Shown here one piece after another: positions 9,716 to 17,783 of a stretch of 64,000 nucleotides of DNA. The stretch lies in assembly GCF_000300995.1 (NCBI RefSeq), contig NZ_AMRJ01000010.1, forward strand, positions 44,172 through 108,171, read 5' to 3'. The position numbers and the translations under genes were made by a program. The notes under the pieces are model-generated. The model saw only the letters and a program-made list of their open reading frames with translations. It was not told where the DNA came from and did not search any database. Numbering within the stretch: position 1 is the first letter of the stretch; the number at the start of each line of letters is the position of its first letter. The stretch is from Alcanivorax hongdengensis A-11-3. Its GTDB lineage: Bacteria > Pseudomonadota > Gammaproteobacteria > Pseudomonadales > Alcanivoracaceae.

Positions 9716-9779
9716 ACCACAGAGGGCACAGAGGTCTCAGAGTAAAACGTTACCTGGTTGACCCTGTGCACGCTGTGGT
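9716..9779. repeat. Extragenic inverted repeat after arsH
   Basis: Arms CCACAGAGGGCACAG (9717-9731) and CTGTGCACGCTGTGG (9764-9778) match at 13 of 15 positions around a 32-base centre. The ACCACAGAGG-CACAG pattern resembles a dispersed extragenic element seen in many marine gammaproteobacteria. It lies between convergent genes and may act as a boundary or terminator; there is no strong T-run. Confidence 0.55.
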
Positions 9780-9798
9780 GAAACGGTTTTGCGGGTAA

Positions 9799-10719
9799 TC
9801 AGGCCGCGCGGATCACAAAGCCCTGACGGGGAAAGTGTACGTGCACCTCGCCCACCGCCGGTTCGTGGCGGGCCACCACCCAGCCCTGGTCGTTACTGGT
9901 GACCAGCGTGCCGGTGACCGGGTCGCGGCCATAGTCGTCCGGGGCCAGGCTAACGGTGTGGCCGATCAGGGTGTCGTCCTGGTTGCTGTTGGCAAGGGCC
10001 CGCGGGCTTGCCGTGCGGGCAATCTCCAGTGCCTGGTCGGCGTTGATCTCGCGGCGCTCACCCTGGCCGAATGCCTGCAGGCGGTCCATCCAGGTATTCA
10101 CGTTCGGGTAGTTTTTGATGGCGGGCTGGTTGGCCAGGTCACGCTGGAACCACAGGCTGTGATAGGCGGAGAAGTCCCCGGCGTTGGGCTGTTCGCCAAA
10201 CAGAAACGGTTGTTCGGCCAGCATGGCTTCCAGGTGATCCAGGTGGGCACGCACCATGCGCTTCATCTGCCGCGGGCCATGCGCTTTCACCCGGGCCTTG
10301 CTGCCCATGCGCAGCCGGTCCCATAACAGCTTGCCCAGATCAGCCAGTGTGGATTCCTTCAGCACCCGCCGCAGCAGGGTCAGGTTGCCGGCGGAAATGA
10401 TACAGGCGAGAAAAATATCCAGATCCACCTGGCGGACAAATTCCTGCACCTCGGGCGAACAGTTCTCCAGTACCAGTTCCGGCTTGTTGCCCAGGCGGGC
10501 GATTTCCCGGCTGATGGTGCGGGTATCGCAGAACACGTCGGCGCCGATCTGTGCCACCGGAATCTTGCGGTAGCCGCCGGCCAGCGGCGCCAGCAGCGGG
10601 CGCGGCGGCATTTCCTTCACCTGCACCGACTGCCAGCTCAGGCCGGCATAGCCGAGCATGGCGCGGACCTTTTCGGAAAAGGGCGACAGGGTGTAGTGGT
10701 GCACAATCAGATCGGACAT
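9799..10719 (-). CDS. Glutathione S-transferase family protein
   Basis: The N-terminal 75 residues form a thioredoxin-like GST domain (YTLSPFSEKVRAMLGYAGL, then KIPVAQIGADVFCDTRTISR with the conserved cis-Pro position and the acidic/Thr glutathione loop). A helical C-terminal domain follows, then about 90 further residues beyond the usual GST length. The start at 10719 (MSDLIVHHY) begins at the domain edge; an upstream TTG would add six residues. No good ribosome site is visible. The substrate is unknown. Confidence 0.8.
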   Translation of the reverse strand: MSDLIVHHYTLSPFSEKVRAMLGYAGLSWQSVQVKEMPPRPLLAPLAGGYRKIPVAQIGADVFCDTRTISREIARLGNKPELVLENCSPEVQEFVRQVDLDIFLACIISAGNLTLLRRVLKESTLADLGKLLWDRLRMGSKARVKAHGPRQMKRMVRAHLDHLEAMLAEQPFLFGEQPNAGDFSAYHSLWFQRDLANQPAIKNYPNVNTWMDRLQAFGQGERREINADQALEIARTASPRALANSNQDDTLIGHTVSLAPDDYGRDPVTGTLVTSNDQGWVVARHEPAVGEVHVHFPRQGFVIRAA

Positions 10720-10787
10720 GGGGAGACTATCGGGCAATCGTCAGGTGCCGCGATCTTCCCCAAGCCGGCGGGCAATGGCAAGGCGGT

Positions 10788-10809
10788 TGGCGCCACGGCG
10801 GTGGCGCCA
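10788..10809. repeat. Perfect short hairpin upstream of the GST gene
   Basis: TGGCGCCAC (10788-10796), GGCG, GTGGCGCCA (10801-10809): a perfect 9-bp stem with a 4-base loop in the intergenic space between trxC and the GST-like gene, both on the minus strand. No T-run follows. Confidence 0.45.
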
Positions 10810-10823
10810 CAGCCAAGAGTCAG

Positions 10824-10842
10824 GGCCTGTTCACACTACCGA
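10824..10842. repeat. Dispersed 19-bp repeat, copy 1
   Basis: GGCCTGTTCACACTACCGA occurs here and, reverse-complemented, at 44325-44343 as one arm of a hairpin. Two exact 19-mers 33 kb apart in non-coding DNA suggest a dispersed extragenic element; this copy appears to be a half element. Confidence 0.55.
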
Positions 10843-10907
10843 GACGGCACATCGTCTGACACGACTGGACGAAAAAATGCATTCATCATAAGCCGTCCCG
10901 GTGGTGT

Positions 10908-11357
10908 CTAGGACAGACCGGCCAGTTGCTGGTTAAGCCATTGCTGGAACTGTGCCTTGGACAGGGCACCGGACAGGCGCGCCACTTCCCGGCCCCGGTG
11001 AAAGAGCATCAGGGTGGGGATGGAGCGGATCTGGAAGGCTCCGCCACTTTGCGGGTTGGCGTCGGTGTCCAGTTTCACGAACACCGCCCGGTCGGCCATC
11101 TCCGCGGCCACCTGGCGAAACACCGGCGCAAAATGCTGGCAGGGCCCGCACCAGGGGGCCCAGAAATCCACCACCACCGGCAGATCCGTCTTGTCCAGGT
11201 AACGGCGAAAGTCCCGGTCACTGGCGTCCAGTGGCTGGCCGGGCAGCAGGGCAGTGCGGCATTTGCCGCAGACCGGGCCATCAGAGAGCCGTGCCGTGGG
11301 CACCCGATTGAGGGCGCCGCAGGCCGGGCAGACCAGTTGGGTGGAGGTAGCTTTCAT
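10908..11357 (-). CDS. trxC: Thioredoxin 2 (zinc-binding) TrxC
   Basis: Cytoplasmic disulfide reductase. The N-terminal zinc finger has CPAC (10-13) and CGKC (30-33), and the thioredoxin active site WCGPC is at 69-73. The 149-residue length matches TrxC (E. coli 139). The start at 11357 (MKATSTQLVC) is chosen because the family begins just before the first CxxC; the frame is open further upstream without family similarity. It lies alone on the minus strand. Confidence 0.93.
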   Translation of the reverse strand: MKATSTQLVCPACGALNRVPTARLSDGPVCGKCRTALLPGQPLDASDRDFRRYLDKTDLPVVVDFWAPWCGPCQHFAPVFRQVAAEMADRAVFVKLDTDANPQSGGAFQIRSIPTLMLFHRGREVARLSGALSKAQFQQWLNQQLAGLS

Positions 11358-11412
11358 GGGCGTTGTCCGAGGTAGGAGGCCTGCTACCAATATCGGGTTG
11401 CGCCGGGGGAAT

Positions 11413-12171
11413 TCAAGCGCCCGGGGGAGTGAAAACAAAGCGACCGCTATCCGGGTTGAAGGTGTAAATGGCGGAACGGTCACCCCGCTGGCTGTAGCAG
11501 GTCAGGACAATCTGCTCCGGACCCCGGGGGCTGGCTGTTTGCAGGTTCATGTAGATCGGCGTCATGGTGAAACCGAAACCGCATTCATGGGCATTGGGGT
11601 TGAACCGCTGCACGACCTTGCCGCTGGCCTTGCTGATCACGTCAACGCGATCAATGCTGACGTTGCCCTGTTCGGTTCGATAGAGACCGACGAAGGTGTG
11701 GTAGGCGGTCTGTCCCCAGAAGGGAATCTTTAGCTCGGCGCTACCGTGGGCAGGGTGATCATCATTTAGTTGCCCGGCCCGTGACAGGTTAACGGCTAGC
11801 GTATGATGACGGTCATGCCATTTTCCGTTGGCGCCTTGCCCGGTGAGCGTCAGTTGCAGGGGGCAGGCTGTGGTGTCGAAGCCGCTTTTGCTGCCCTGCT
11901 CAATGATCCGGGAAAAGGTCCTGGTGTCATGGATTTCGCACAGAGCTAGCTGGTCGCCATCCAGTTTGCCGTAAAGCACGATGGGCGAGCGATAACGGTC
12001 GTAGTAATAACTGCCTTCCACGTTCAGGCCCGAACCGAACGAGTACACTTGCAGGGACAGGTGCACTGCGGCGTCACCAAGATGCCCGGTGTAATTGGTG
12101 ACCCGGTACCAGCCGGCAGTGGCCGGGCTGGTCAGGATCAGCAACGGTATCAGGCTCAGGAGGCGATACAT
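11413..12171 (-). CDS. Secreted protein of unknown function
   Basis: The 252-residue product begins with a Sec signal peptide (MYRLLSLIPLLILTSPATA) and appears to be periplasmic or outer-membrane. The body is rich in Tyr, Gly and Thr with alternating hydrophobic residues, suggesting beta structure. Three of its four mature cysteines are in CEIHDTR, TTACPLQ and HECGFG. No family is recognised. It ends 55 bp before the trxC start on the same strand and begins 17 bp after the HdeD-like gene, so co-transcription with that gene is likely. Confidence 0.75.
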   Translation of the reverse strand: MYRLLSLIPLLILTSPATAGWYRVTNYTGHLGDAAVHLSLQVYSFGSGLNVEGSYYYDRYRSPIVLYGKLDGDQLALCEIHDTRTFSRIIEQGSKSGFDTTACPLQLTLTGQGANGKWHDRHHTLAVNLSRAGQLNDDHPAHGSAELKIPFWGQTAYHTFVGLYRTEQGNVSIDRVDVISKASGKVVQRFNPNAHECGFGFTMTPIYMNLQTASPRGPEQIVLTCYSQRGDRSAIYTFNPDSGRFVFTPPGA

Positions 12172-12187
12172 GATACGGCTCCTAGGG

Positions 12188-12739
12188 CTAGTGATAACGG
12201 CGCGCGGCCAGCGCCACCATCACCAGCATCCAGCCGTTCATCAGCAGTTCGATGGCCAGGAACAGCCCCACCACCCATTCACCGGATTGCGGCCACTGGG
12301 CGAAGATCATCCCGGACAGGGCCAGGCCGATCACGGCGCTGACAATCAGTAAAAAGACATTGGCGCCGCCACGGGCATGCCAGGCAATGAACAGGCGGAA
12401 CACCGAGGTGATGGCAATGGCCACGGCAATGATCAGGGTCAGGGCGCCGGCGGAGACCACCGGGTTGGCCATCACGTAGCCGCCCAGCAACGCATAAAGC
12501 AGACCCAGGATCAGAAACGGCAGGCTGCGCGACAGCGTGGCGGTGCGAAATGCCTGCAGGATCTGGATCACCCCGCCGAGCAGCAGCAGGCCACCAACCC
12601 AGAACACCCCGATCAGGGTGAACAGCCCCACGGCACCAATGCCGAAGGTGCCCAGTAACACGAACACAAGACCGGTGATCAGCAGGCCGCGCCAGTGGCG
12701 GGCCAGTTCTTCCAGCATGGCAGGAGGTGTGTCAGGCAT
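12188..12739 (-). CDS. HdeD/DUF308-like membrane protein
   Basis: The 183-residue inner-membrane protein has six predicted helices arranged as three pairs, the layout of HdeD-type proteins associated with acid stress in E. coli. Visible features are LLITGLVFVLLGTFGIGAVG near the N-terminus and a GGVIQILQAF turn. Start at 12739 (MPDTPPAML) has GGGAG a few bases upstream. It precedes the secreted-protein gene. The function is inferred from topology only. Confidence 0.75.
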   Translation of the reverse strand: MPDTPPAMLEELARHWRGLLITGLVFVLLGTFGIGAVGLFTLIGVFWVGGLLLLGGVIQILQAFRTATLSRSLPFLILGLLYALLGGYVMANPVVSAGALTLIIAVAIAITSVFRLFIAWHARGGANVFLLIVSAVIGLALSGMIFAQWPQSGEWVVGLFLAIELLMNGWMLVMVALAARRYH

Positions 12740-12810
12740 GGCGAGGCTCCCTTTCGCAGCAATGACATGGCTGACTGTAGCACAGTGACCGGGGCGCTTT
12801 TTGTGACGGA

Positions 12811-13359
12811 TCAGGCGCCGGCGGGGTACCAGGTGTCCAGCTGCATTTCTTCGGAGCGGTCGGTGCTGCCGAACCACACCTGGCCGTCCTGGATCATGCA
12901 TTGCAGTTGCATGGTGCGCTCCACCATGGGCTCCAGCGCCGCCTCGCTTTCCGGGCTCACATGGATAATGGTCAGGTTGTCGAAGCGGCGTGCCTTGCTG
13001 GCCATGGCCTGCCACCAGACCTGCGGTGCGCGCGGGCCGTAGCAATACACGGTGACCTGCTCGGCCTGGCCACAGGCCTTGCGCAGGCGCTTTTCATCGG
13101 GCATGCCCAGTTCGATCCAGTGGGCCAGGGTGTCGTCCGGGTTGCGCTGCCACAGGTCCGGCTCTTCCGGGTTGGAGATGCCCTTGCAGAATGTCAGGTC
13201 TTCATGGGCGTTGAGGGCAAAGGCCAGCAATCGCAGCATCATGCGCGACTCGGTTTCCGAGGGGTGCAGCGCCACCGTCAGGTTGTGGGTGGCGTAGTAG
13301 TCCCGGTCCATGTCGGAGAGGGTCAGCTCGGCTTTGAAGATGGTGGCGGTCAGGGCCAT
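12811..13359 (-). CDS. yaeQ: YaeQ family protein
   Basis: The 182-residue product matches YaeQ from end to end: starts MALTATIFKAELTLSDMDRD, contains HPSETESRMMLRLLAFAL, and ends near WYPAGA. YaeQ has a PD-(D/E)XK nuclease-like fold in known structures and an unclear role; old claims of a transcription anti-termination function are not secure. It stands alone on the minus strand between the HdeD-like gene and the manganese exporter. Confidence 0.92.
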   Translation of the reverse strand: MALTATIFKAELTLSDMDRDYYATHNLTVALHPSETESRMMLRLLAFALNAHEDLTFCKGISNPEEPDLWQRNPDDTLAHWIELGMPDEKRLRKACGQAEQVTVYCYGPRAPQVWWQAMASKARRFDNLTIIHVSPESEAALEPMVERTMQLQCMIQDGQVWFGSTDRSEEMQLDTWYPAGA

Positions 13360-13447
13360 GGTGATTCCTGGTCTGGGGGCTTGGGGTCTGACGTTGCAGG
13401 GTGGGCATTATGCCCCTTTGTGGCCACGACGTCAGACCGCTGACCGG

Positions 13448-13999
13448 TTAAAACAAAGCCCAGAGGCCGAAGCCGATGAACAGCACGGCGCTGATGCGGT
13501 GGGCCCAGGTTTCCAGTTTGTCGTTGCCGAACTGGTGCGCCAGCCAGATCACCGGCAGGTTGGCGGCGATCATGCCCAGGGTGGAACCGCCCAGCACCGA
13601 CCAGAACTGCCCCTGGAACTGTACTGCCAGGGCGACCGTGGCCAGCTGGGTCTTGTCGCCGATTTCGGCGATGAAGAACAGCACCAGGGTGGTCAGGAAA
13701 GGCCCGAAGCGGTTGTTGCTCCCGACGTCTTCGTCCTTGTCCGGGATCAGCATCCACAGGCCCAGGGCGATAAAGCTGCCACCGAGAATCCAGCGCATCC
13801 AGTCCATTGGCACGGTGTCGGCCAGCCATTCGCCGAACCACACCGAGGCGCCGTGGTTGACCAGGGTGGCAATCACCACGCCGGCGAGAATCGGCCAGGG
13901 TTTGCGGTATTTGAGAATCAACGCCAGCGAGAGTAGCTGGGTCTTGTCGCCGATTTCGCCCAGGGCGACCAGCATCAGTGAGCTGAGTAAGGCGTCCAT
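13448..13999 (-). CDS. UPF0016/GDT1 family manganese exporter
   Basis: Six-helix inner-membrane protein of the TMEM165/GDT1 cation exchanger family (MneA/Mnx-type Mn2+ exporters). Both signature motifs are present: EIGDKTQ at 15-21 and again at 112-118, in the two inverted halves. The 183-residue length is usual for bacterial members. A yybP-ykoY Mn2+ riboswitch lies in the 5' leader, which supports manganese as substrate and implies induction when Mn2+ is high. Confidence 0.92.
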   Translation of the reverse strand: MDALLSSLMLVALGEIGDKTQLLSLALILKYRKPWPILAGVVIATLVNHGASVWFGEWLADTVPMDWMRWILGGSFIALGLWMLIPDKDEDVGSNNRFGPFLTTLVLFFIAEIGDKTQLATVALAVQFQGQFWSVLGGSTLGMIAANLPVIWLAHQFGNDKLETWAHRISAVLFIGFGLWALF

Positions 14000-14011
14000 G
14001 ACAGGTTCCTG

Positions 14012-14081
14012 AGGGGCGGGATTGCGAACACAGAGACATCACCGGCCAATCCCGCCCCTAGCGGAATACCAGCGATGTCTC
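14012..14081 (-). promoter_or_regulatory. Expression platform of the Mn2+ riboswitch
   Basis: Perfect 13-bp stem AGGGGCGGGATTG (14012-14024) with its complement at 14047-14059, lying directly beside the Shine-Dalgarno (TCCT on the plus strand at 14007-14010). The loop carries GAGACATC (14033-14040), perfectly complementary to GATGTCTC at 14074-14081 just after the aptamer. The two pairings compete, so this looks like the switching element controlling access to the ribosome site. There is no T-run, which favours translational control. Confidence 0.65.
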
Positions 14082-14082
14082 A

Positions 14083-14203
14083 GGTCTCGTCAATCCGTCG
14101 GGACGGGCGTGGACGCCATGCGCATGAGGCGCAACTATGTTGACGGCCACCAGGAGGCGTAACGGAATGGATCCGCTGCGTCGAGCGACTACTCCCCCAA
14201 GAC
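14083..14203 (-). ncRNA. yybP-ykoY (Mn2+) riboswitch aptamer
   Basis: Read on the minus strand, GTCTTGGGGGAGTAG (about 14203-14189) contains the invariant GGGGAGTAG loop. GTCAACATAG follows later, matching the second conserved loop of the family. GACGAGACC (ending at 14083) closes helix P1 by pairing GAGAC with GTCTT. These conserved pieces are in the right order and spacing (about 120 nt) and precede an UPF0016 exporter gene, a known target class. Binding of Mn2+ should switch the downstream gene on. Confidence 0.85.
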
Positions 14204-14210
14204 GGGGCAA

Positions 14211-14239
14211 ACCTTAGCGGCAAAGGGGCGCAGTGGCAA
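14211..14239 (-). promoter_or_regulatory. Sigma-70-like promoter of the manganese exporter
   Basis: On the minus strand, TTGCCA (14239-14234), a 17-bp spacer and TAAGGT (14216-14211). Transcription would start just before the riboswitch aptamer, giving a leader of about 200 nt. Confidence 0.6.
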
Positions 14240-14265
14240 GTACAATGGGCGGGTCACGTCACCCC

Positions 14266-14330
14266 GTGGGAGCTTGCCTGCAAGCGATGGTCCTCCGAAA
14301 AGACACCCTCGCTTGCAGGCAAGCTCCTAC
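14266..14330. repeat. REP-type palindromic element
   Basis: Inverted arms with core GAGCTTGCCTGCAAGCGA (14270-14287) and its complement TCGCTTGCAGGCAAGCTC (14309-14326), around 21 bases. This GGAGCTTGCCTGCAAGCGA palindrome is a common extragenic repeat of Pseudomonas-like genomes. It sits between the divergent manganese exporter and slyX. Confidence 0.7.
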
Positions 14331-14375
14331 AGTCGGTTGGGGGATATTCTCCTGCCCGCCATAGAGAGAGCCACC

Positions 14376-14582
14376 ATGAGTGAAGAACGATTTCTGGATA
14401 TCGAAACCAAGCTGGCCTACCAGGAAGACCTGGTCCATGCCCTGAACAAGGTGGTCAGCGACCAGCAGCGCCAGATCGACGAGCTGGAAAAGGCCTGCCG
14501 CAAGATGGTGGACCGGCTGGTGGATCTGGGCGAAGCCTTCGCTGCCGCCCAGGTCGAAGACGCCCCGCCGCCGCATTACTAG
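14376..14582 (+). CDS. slyX: SlyX family protein
   Basis: The 68-residue product is a small coiled-coil protein: residues 1-55 carry continuous heptads, including KLAYQEDLVHALNKVVSDQQ and an ELEKACRKMVDRL stretch, and it ends PPPHY as SlyX proteins do. Its function is not established. GAGAGAG precedes the start. It is monocistronic and converges on pilU, sharing a terminator hairpin. Confidence 0.9.
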   Translation: MSEERFLDIETKLAYQEDLVHALNKVVSDQQRQIDELEKACRKMVDRLVDLGEAFAAAQVEDAPPPHY

Positions 14583-14604
14583 TCGGCAAGATGAGACAAA
14601 CAAA

Positions 14605-14636
14605 GAGGCCGCGCCCAATGTTATGGGCGCGGCCTC
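14605..14636. terminator. Terminator between slyX and pilU
   Basis: Perfect 13-bp stem GAGGCCGCGCCCA (14605-14617) with a 6-base loop and its complement (14624-14636). On the minus strand it is followed by a T-rich stretch (TTTGTTTGTC), so it should mainly end the pilTU transcript. Confidence 0.75.
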
Positions 14637-14697
14637 ATCCTCTCTGCTGGCACTGACCTTTCGCGCGCAGCTATTCACTGTTAATTATTCATTGCCG

Positions 14698-15819
14698 TTA
14701 CTCCGTATCCTCGATGCTCAACCCGCGGGTGGCCACATCCAGGCTGGAGGCGTCCGTCTCGTTGCCGAGCTTGATCATCAGGCGCAGGTCGTTGGGCGAG
14801 TCGGCGTGCAGCATGGCGTCCTCGTAGGTGATTTCGCCGGCGGAGTAGAGGTCATAGAGCGCCTGGTCAAAGGTCTGCATGCCCTGTTCGCGGGACTTGC
14901 GCATCAGCTCCTTGAGCGCGTGCACCTCGCCCTTGCGGATATGGTCCTGCACCAGCGGCGTGCCCAGCAGCACTTCGATGGCGGCTCGGCGGCCCTTGCC
15001 GTCCGGGGTGGGGATCAGCTGCTGGGCGACAATGCCCTTCATGTTCAGGGACAGGTCCATCCACAGCTGGTCGTGCATGTCCGCCGGGAAGAAATGGATG
15101 ATGCGGTCCAGCGCCTGGTTGGCGTTGTTGGCATGCAGGGTGGCCAGGCACAGGTGGCCGGTTTCGGCGAAGGCGATGGCCTTGTCCATGGTCTCGCGGG
15201 TCCGGATCTCGCCGATCAGGATCACGTCCGGCGCCTGACGCAGGGTGTTCTTCAGGGCCACGTCGAAGCTTTCCGTGTCGATGCCCACCTCGCGCTGGGT
15301 GACGATGCAGCCCTGGTGCTGGTGGATGAATTCGATCGGGTCCTCGATGGTGATGATGTGGCCCTTGGAGTTCTTGTTGCGGTGGCCAATCATGGAGGCC
15401 AGTGAGGTGGATTTACCGGTACCGGTGGCACCCACGAAGATCACCAGGCCACGCTTGGTCATGGCCAGTTCCTTGATCACCGGCGGCAGGCGCAGGTCAT
15501 CCACGTTGGGAATCTTGGTTTCGATGCGACGCAGCACCATGCCTACCAGGTTGCGCTGGTAGAAGGCAGAGACCCGGAAGCGGCCCACGCCCCGGGCGGA
15601 AATGGCGAAGTTGCACTCGTGCTTCTCGACGAATTCGCGGCGCTGGTTCTCGGTCATCACGCCAAACACGATATCCCGGGTCATGTCCGGGGTCAGCGCG
15701 CTCTTGGTCACCGGCAGTATCTTGCCGTGCACCTTCATGCTGGGCGGCACGCCGGCGGTGATGAACAGGTCCGAGCCACCCTTCTGGACCATCAGTTTGA
15801 GAAGTTCTTCAAATTCCAT
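14698..15819 (-). CDS. pilU: Type IV pilus retraction ATPase PilU
   Basis: Hexameric cytoplasmic ATPase that assists PilT in retracting type IV pili. The 373-residue product has Walker A GATGTGKST, the ASP-box region ITIEDPIEFIH, and the Walker B region VILIGEIRTRETM with the His-box region. It lacks the AIRNLIRE motif found in PilT (LVQDHIRKGE instead) and has a longer C-terminal tail, both typical of PilU. It lies 59 bp downstream of pilT in the same unit. Confidence 0.94.
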   Translation of the reverse strand: MEFEELLKLMVQKGGSDLFITAGVPPSMKVHGKILPVTKSALTPDMTRDIVFGVMTENQRREFVEKHECNFAISARGVGRFRVSAFYQRNLVGMVLRRIETKIPNVDDLRLPPVIKELAMTKRGLVIFVGATGTGKSTSLASMIGHRNKNSKGHIITIEDPIEFIHQHQGCIVTQREVGIDTESFDVALKNTLRQAPDVILIGEIRTRETMDKAIAFAETGHLCLATLHANNANQALDRIIHFFPADMHDQLWMDLSLNMKGIVAQQLIPTPDGKGRRAAIEVLLGTPLVQDHIRKGEVHALKELMRKSREQGMQTFDQALYDLYSAGEITYEDAMLHADSPNDLRLMIKLGNETDASSLDVATRGLSIEDTE

Positions 15820-15878
15820 GTCGTTTGCCTGCCTGCCCGGGGTTGTTAGCCCGGACGGTTGTTATCTGAGTTACCGGG

Positions 15879-16913
15879 TCAGATTGAGTCCGGGCTCTTG
15901 GCTTTTTCACGGGCCACGTCACGGGCCACCACCCCTTTCTGCACCAGGCCCTGCAGGCACTGATCCAGGGTCTGCATGCCCAGCGCGCCGCCGGTCTGGA
16001 TGGCGGAGTACATCTGCGCCACCTTGTCCTCGCGGATCAGGTTCCGAATCGCCGGGGTGCCGATCATGATCTCGTGGGCCGCCACCCGGCCGCCGCCGTT
16101 CTTCTTCATCAGCGTCTGCGAGATCACCGCCTGCAAGGACTCGGACAGCATGGAGCGGACCATGGATTTTTCCTCGGCGGGGAACACGTCCACCACCCGG
16201 TCAATGGTCTTGGCGGCGGAAGTGGTGTGCAGGGTGCCGAACACCAGGTGCCCGGTTTCCGCGGCGGTCAGCGCCAGGCGGATGGTTTCCAGGTCCCGCA
16301 TCTCACCTACCAGAATGATGTCCGGGTCCTCCCGCAGGGCCGAGCGCAGGGCCTCGGCGAAGCCCAGGGTGTCACGGTGCACTTCGCGCTGGTTGACCAG
16401 GCACTTCTTGGATTCGTGCACGAATTCGATCGGATCCTCGATGGTGAGGATGTGCTCGTAGCGGGTGTTGTTGATGTAGTCGAGCATGGCCGCCAGGGTG
16501 GTGGATTTCCCGGAGCCGGTGGGCCCGGTGACTAGCACGATACCGCGCGGGAATTCCGAGACCTTCTGGAACACCTTGCCCATGCCCAGATCTTCCATGG
16601 TCAGTACCTTGGAGGGAATGGTCCGGAATACCGCCCCGGCGCCGCGGTTGTGGTTGAAGGCGTTGACCCGGAAACGGGCCACCCCCGGCACCTCGAAGGA
16701 AAAGTCGGTCTCGAAGAACTCCTCGAAGTCCTTGCGCTGCTTGTCGTTCATGATGTCGTAGATCAGCGCGTGGACTTCCTTGTGCTCCATGGCCGGCAGG
16801 TTGATGCGGCGCACGTCGCCGTCTACCCGGATCATGGGGGGCAGGCCGGCGGACAAGTGAAGATCGGACGCGCCGTTTTTGGCGCTGAAGGCAAGCAGCT
16901 CGGTAATATCCAT
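15879..16913 (-). CDS. pilT: Type IV pilus retraction ATPase PilT
   Basis: Main retraction motor for twitching motility. The 344-residue product starts MDITELLAFSAKNGASDLHL and has Walker A GPTGSGKST, ILTIEDPIEFVH, Walker B IILVGEMRDLETI and the retraction motif AIRNLIRE. Length and motifs match the family throughout. It is divergent from yggS, the classic arrangement in pseudomonads and relatives, and is followed by pilU. Confidence 0.96.
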   Translation of the reverse strand: MDITELLAFSAKNGASDLHLSAGLPPMIRVDGDVRRINLPAMEHKEVHALIYDIMNDKQRKDFEEFFETDFSFEVPGVARFRVNAFNHNRGAGAVFRTIPSKVLTMEDLGMGKVFQKVSEFPRGIVLVTGPTGSGKSTTLAAMLDYINNTRYEHILTIEDPIEFVHESKKCLVNQREVHRDTLGFAEALRSALREDPDIILVGEMRDLETIRLALTAAETGHLVFGTLHTTSAAKTIDRVVDVFPAEEKSMVRSMLSESLQAVISQTLMKKNGGGRVAAHEIMIGTPAIRNLIREDKVAQMYSAIQTGGALGMQTLDQCLQGLVQKGVVARDVAREKAKSPDSI

Positions 16914-17054
16914 GGATGTTCCGCTATTGATTCTTGGTGTTGAAAGGGCGGTTTGCCGGGCCCTTTGTTATTATGGCGAGGGGGCTCGATTCCGGGCCGC
17001 CTCAGAAATTCGTCGCATGTCCTAAAGTAACCCGACCTTTTGAGCCATTCAATC

Positions 17055-17744
17055 ATGACCCATCCCAAACCGCCTCTGGAAGGTATTCGTGCGCAAATTC
17101 GCTCAATTTGTGACCAGGCGGGCCGGGACGCCGACAGCGTGTGCCTGCTGGCGGTAAGCAAGACCTGCACCGCAGCGGAGCTGGCGGCCCTGGCGGACCA
17201 GGGCCAGCGCCATTTCGGCGAGAACTACCTGCAGGAAGGGCTGGACAAGATAGCGGCCCTGACGGGCCGGGATCTGGTCTGGCATTTCATCGGCCCAATC
17301 CAGTCCAACAAGACCCGCGACATCGCTGCCCACTTTGACTGGGTGCACTCGGTGGATCGCCTCAAGGTGGCCCGCCGGCTCAGCGAGCAGCGCCCGGCGC
17401 AGCGTGCGCCACTCAATGTCTGTATCCAGGTCAATGTGGATGACGAAGCCAGCAAGAGCGGTGTGTCGCTGGCCGAGGTGGCGGCCCTGGCCGAGGCCGT
17501 GGCGGCCCTGCCCAACCTGCGTCTGCGGGGGCTGATGGCCATTCCCCGGGCCGACAGCGACGACCACAACCGGGCCGCTTTCCGACGGCTCGCCATGACA
17601 CTGTCACATTTGCGCAATACAATGCCGGCCCTCGACACCCTGTCCATGGGCATGAGCGCGGATTATCCGGTGGCCATCGAAGAGGGCGCCACCGTGATCC
17701 GGCTGGGCACCGCCCTGTTCGGCCCGCGCCCGGCCCGCCAGTAA
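17055..17744 (+). CDS. yggS: YggS family PLP homeostasis protein
   Basis: Single-domain TIM-barrel protein that binds pyridoxal phosphate and controls its cellular level. The PLP lysine is Lys36 in LLAVSKT; HFGENYLQE, WHFIGPIQSNK and the C-terminal MGMSADYPVAIEEGATVIRLG motif are all present. The ATG at 17055 is preferred over a TTG at 17040. It leads yggS-proC-yggT, a conserved order, and is divergent from pilT. Confidence 0.94.
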   Translation: MTHPKPPLEGIRAQIRSICDQAGRDADSVCLLAVSKTCTAAELAALADQGQRHFGENYLQEGLDKIAALTGRDLVWHFIGPIQSNKTRDIAAHFDWVHSVDRLKVARRLSEQRPAQRAPLNVCIQVNVDDEASKSGVSLAEVAALAEAVAALPNLRLRGLMAIPRADSDDHNRAAFRRLAMTLSHLRNTMPALDTLSMGMSADYPVAIEEGATVIRLGTALFGPRPARQ

Positions 17745-17783
17745 CGGTGTCGTCGCGTCACCAATAAAAAGGATTGCGCAGTT

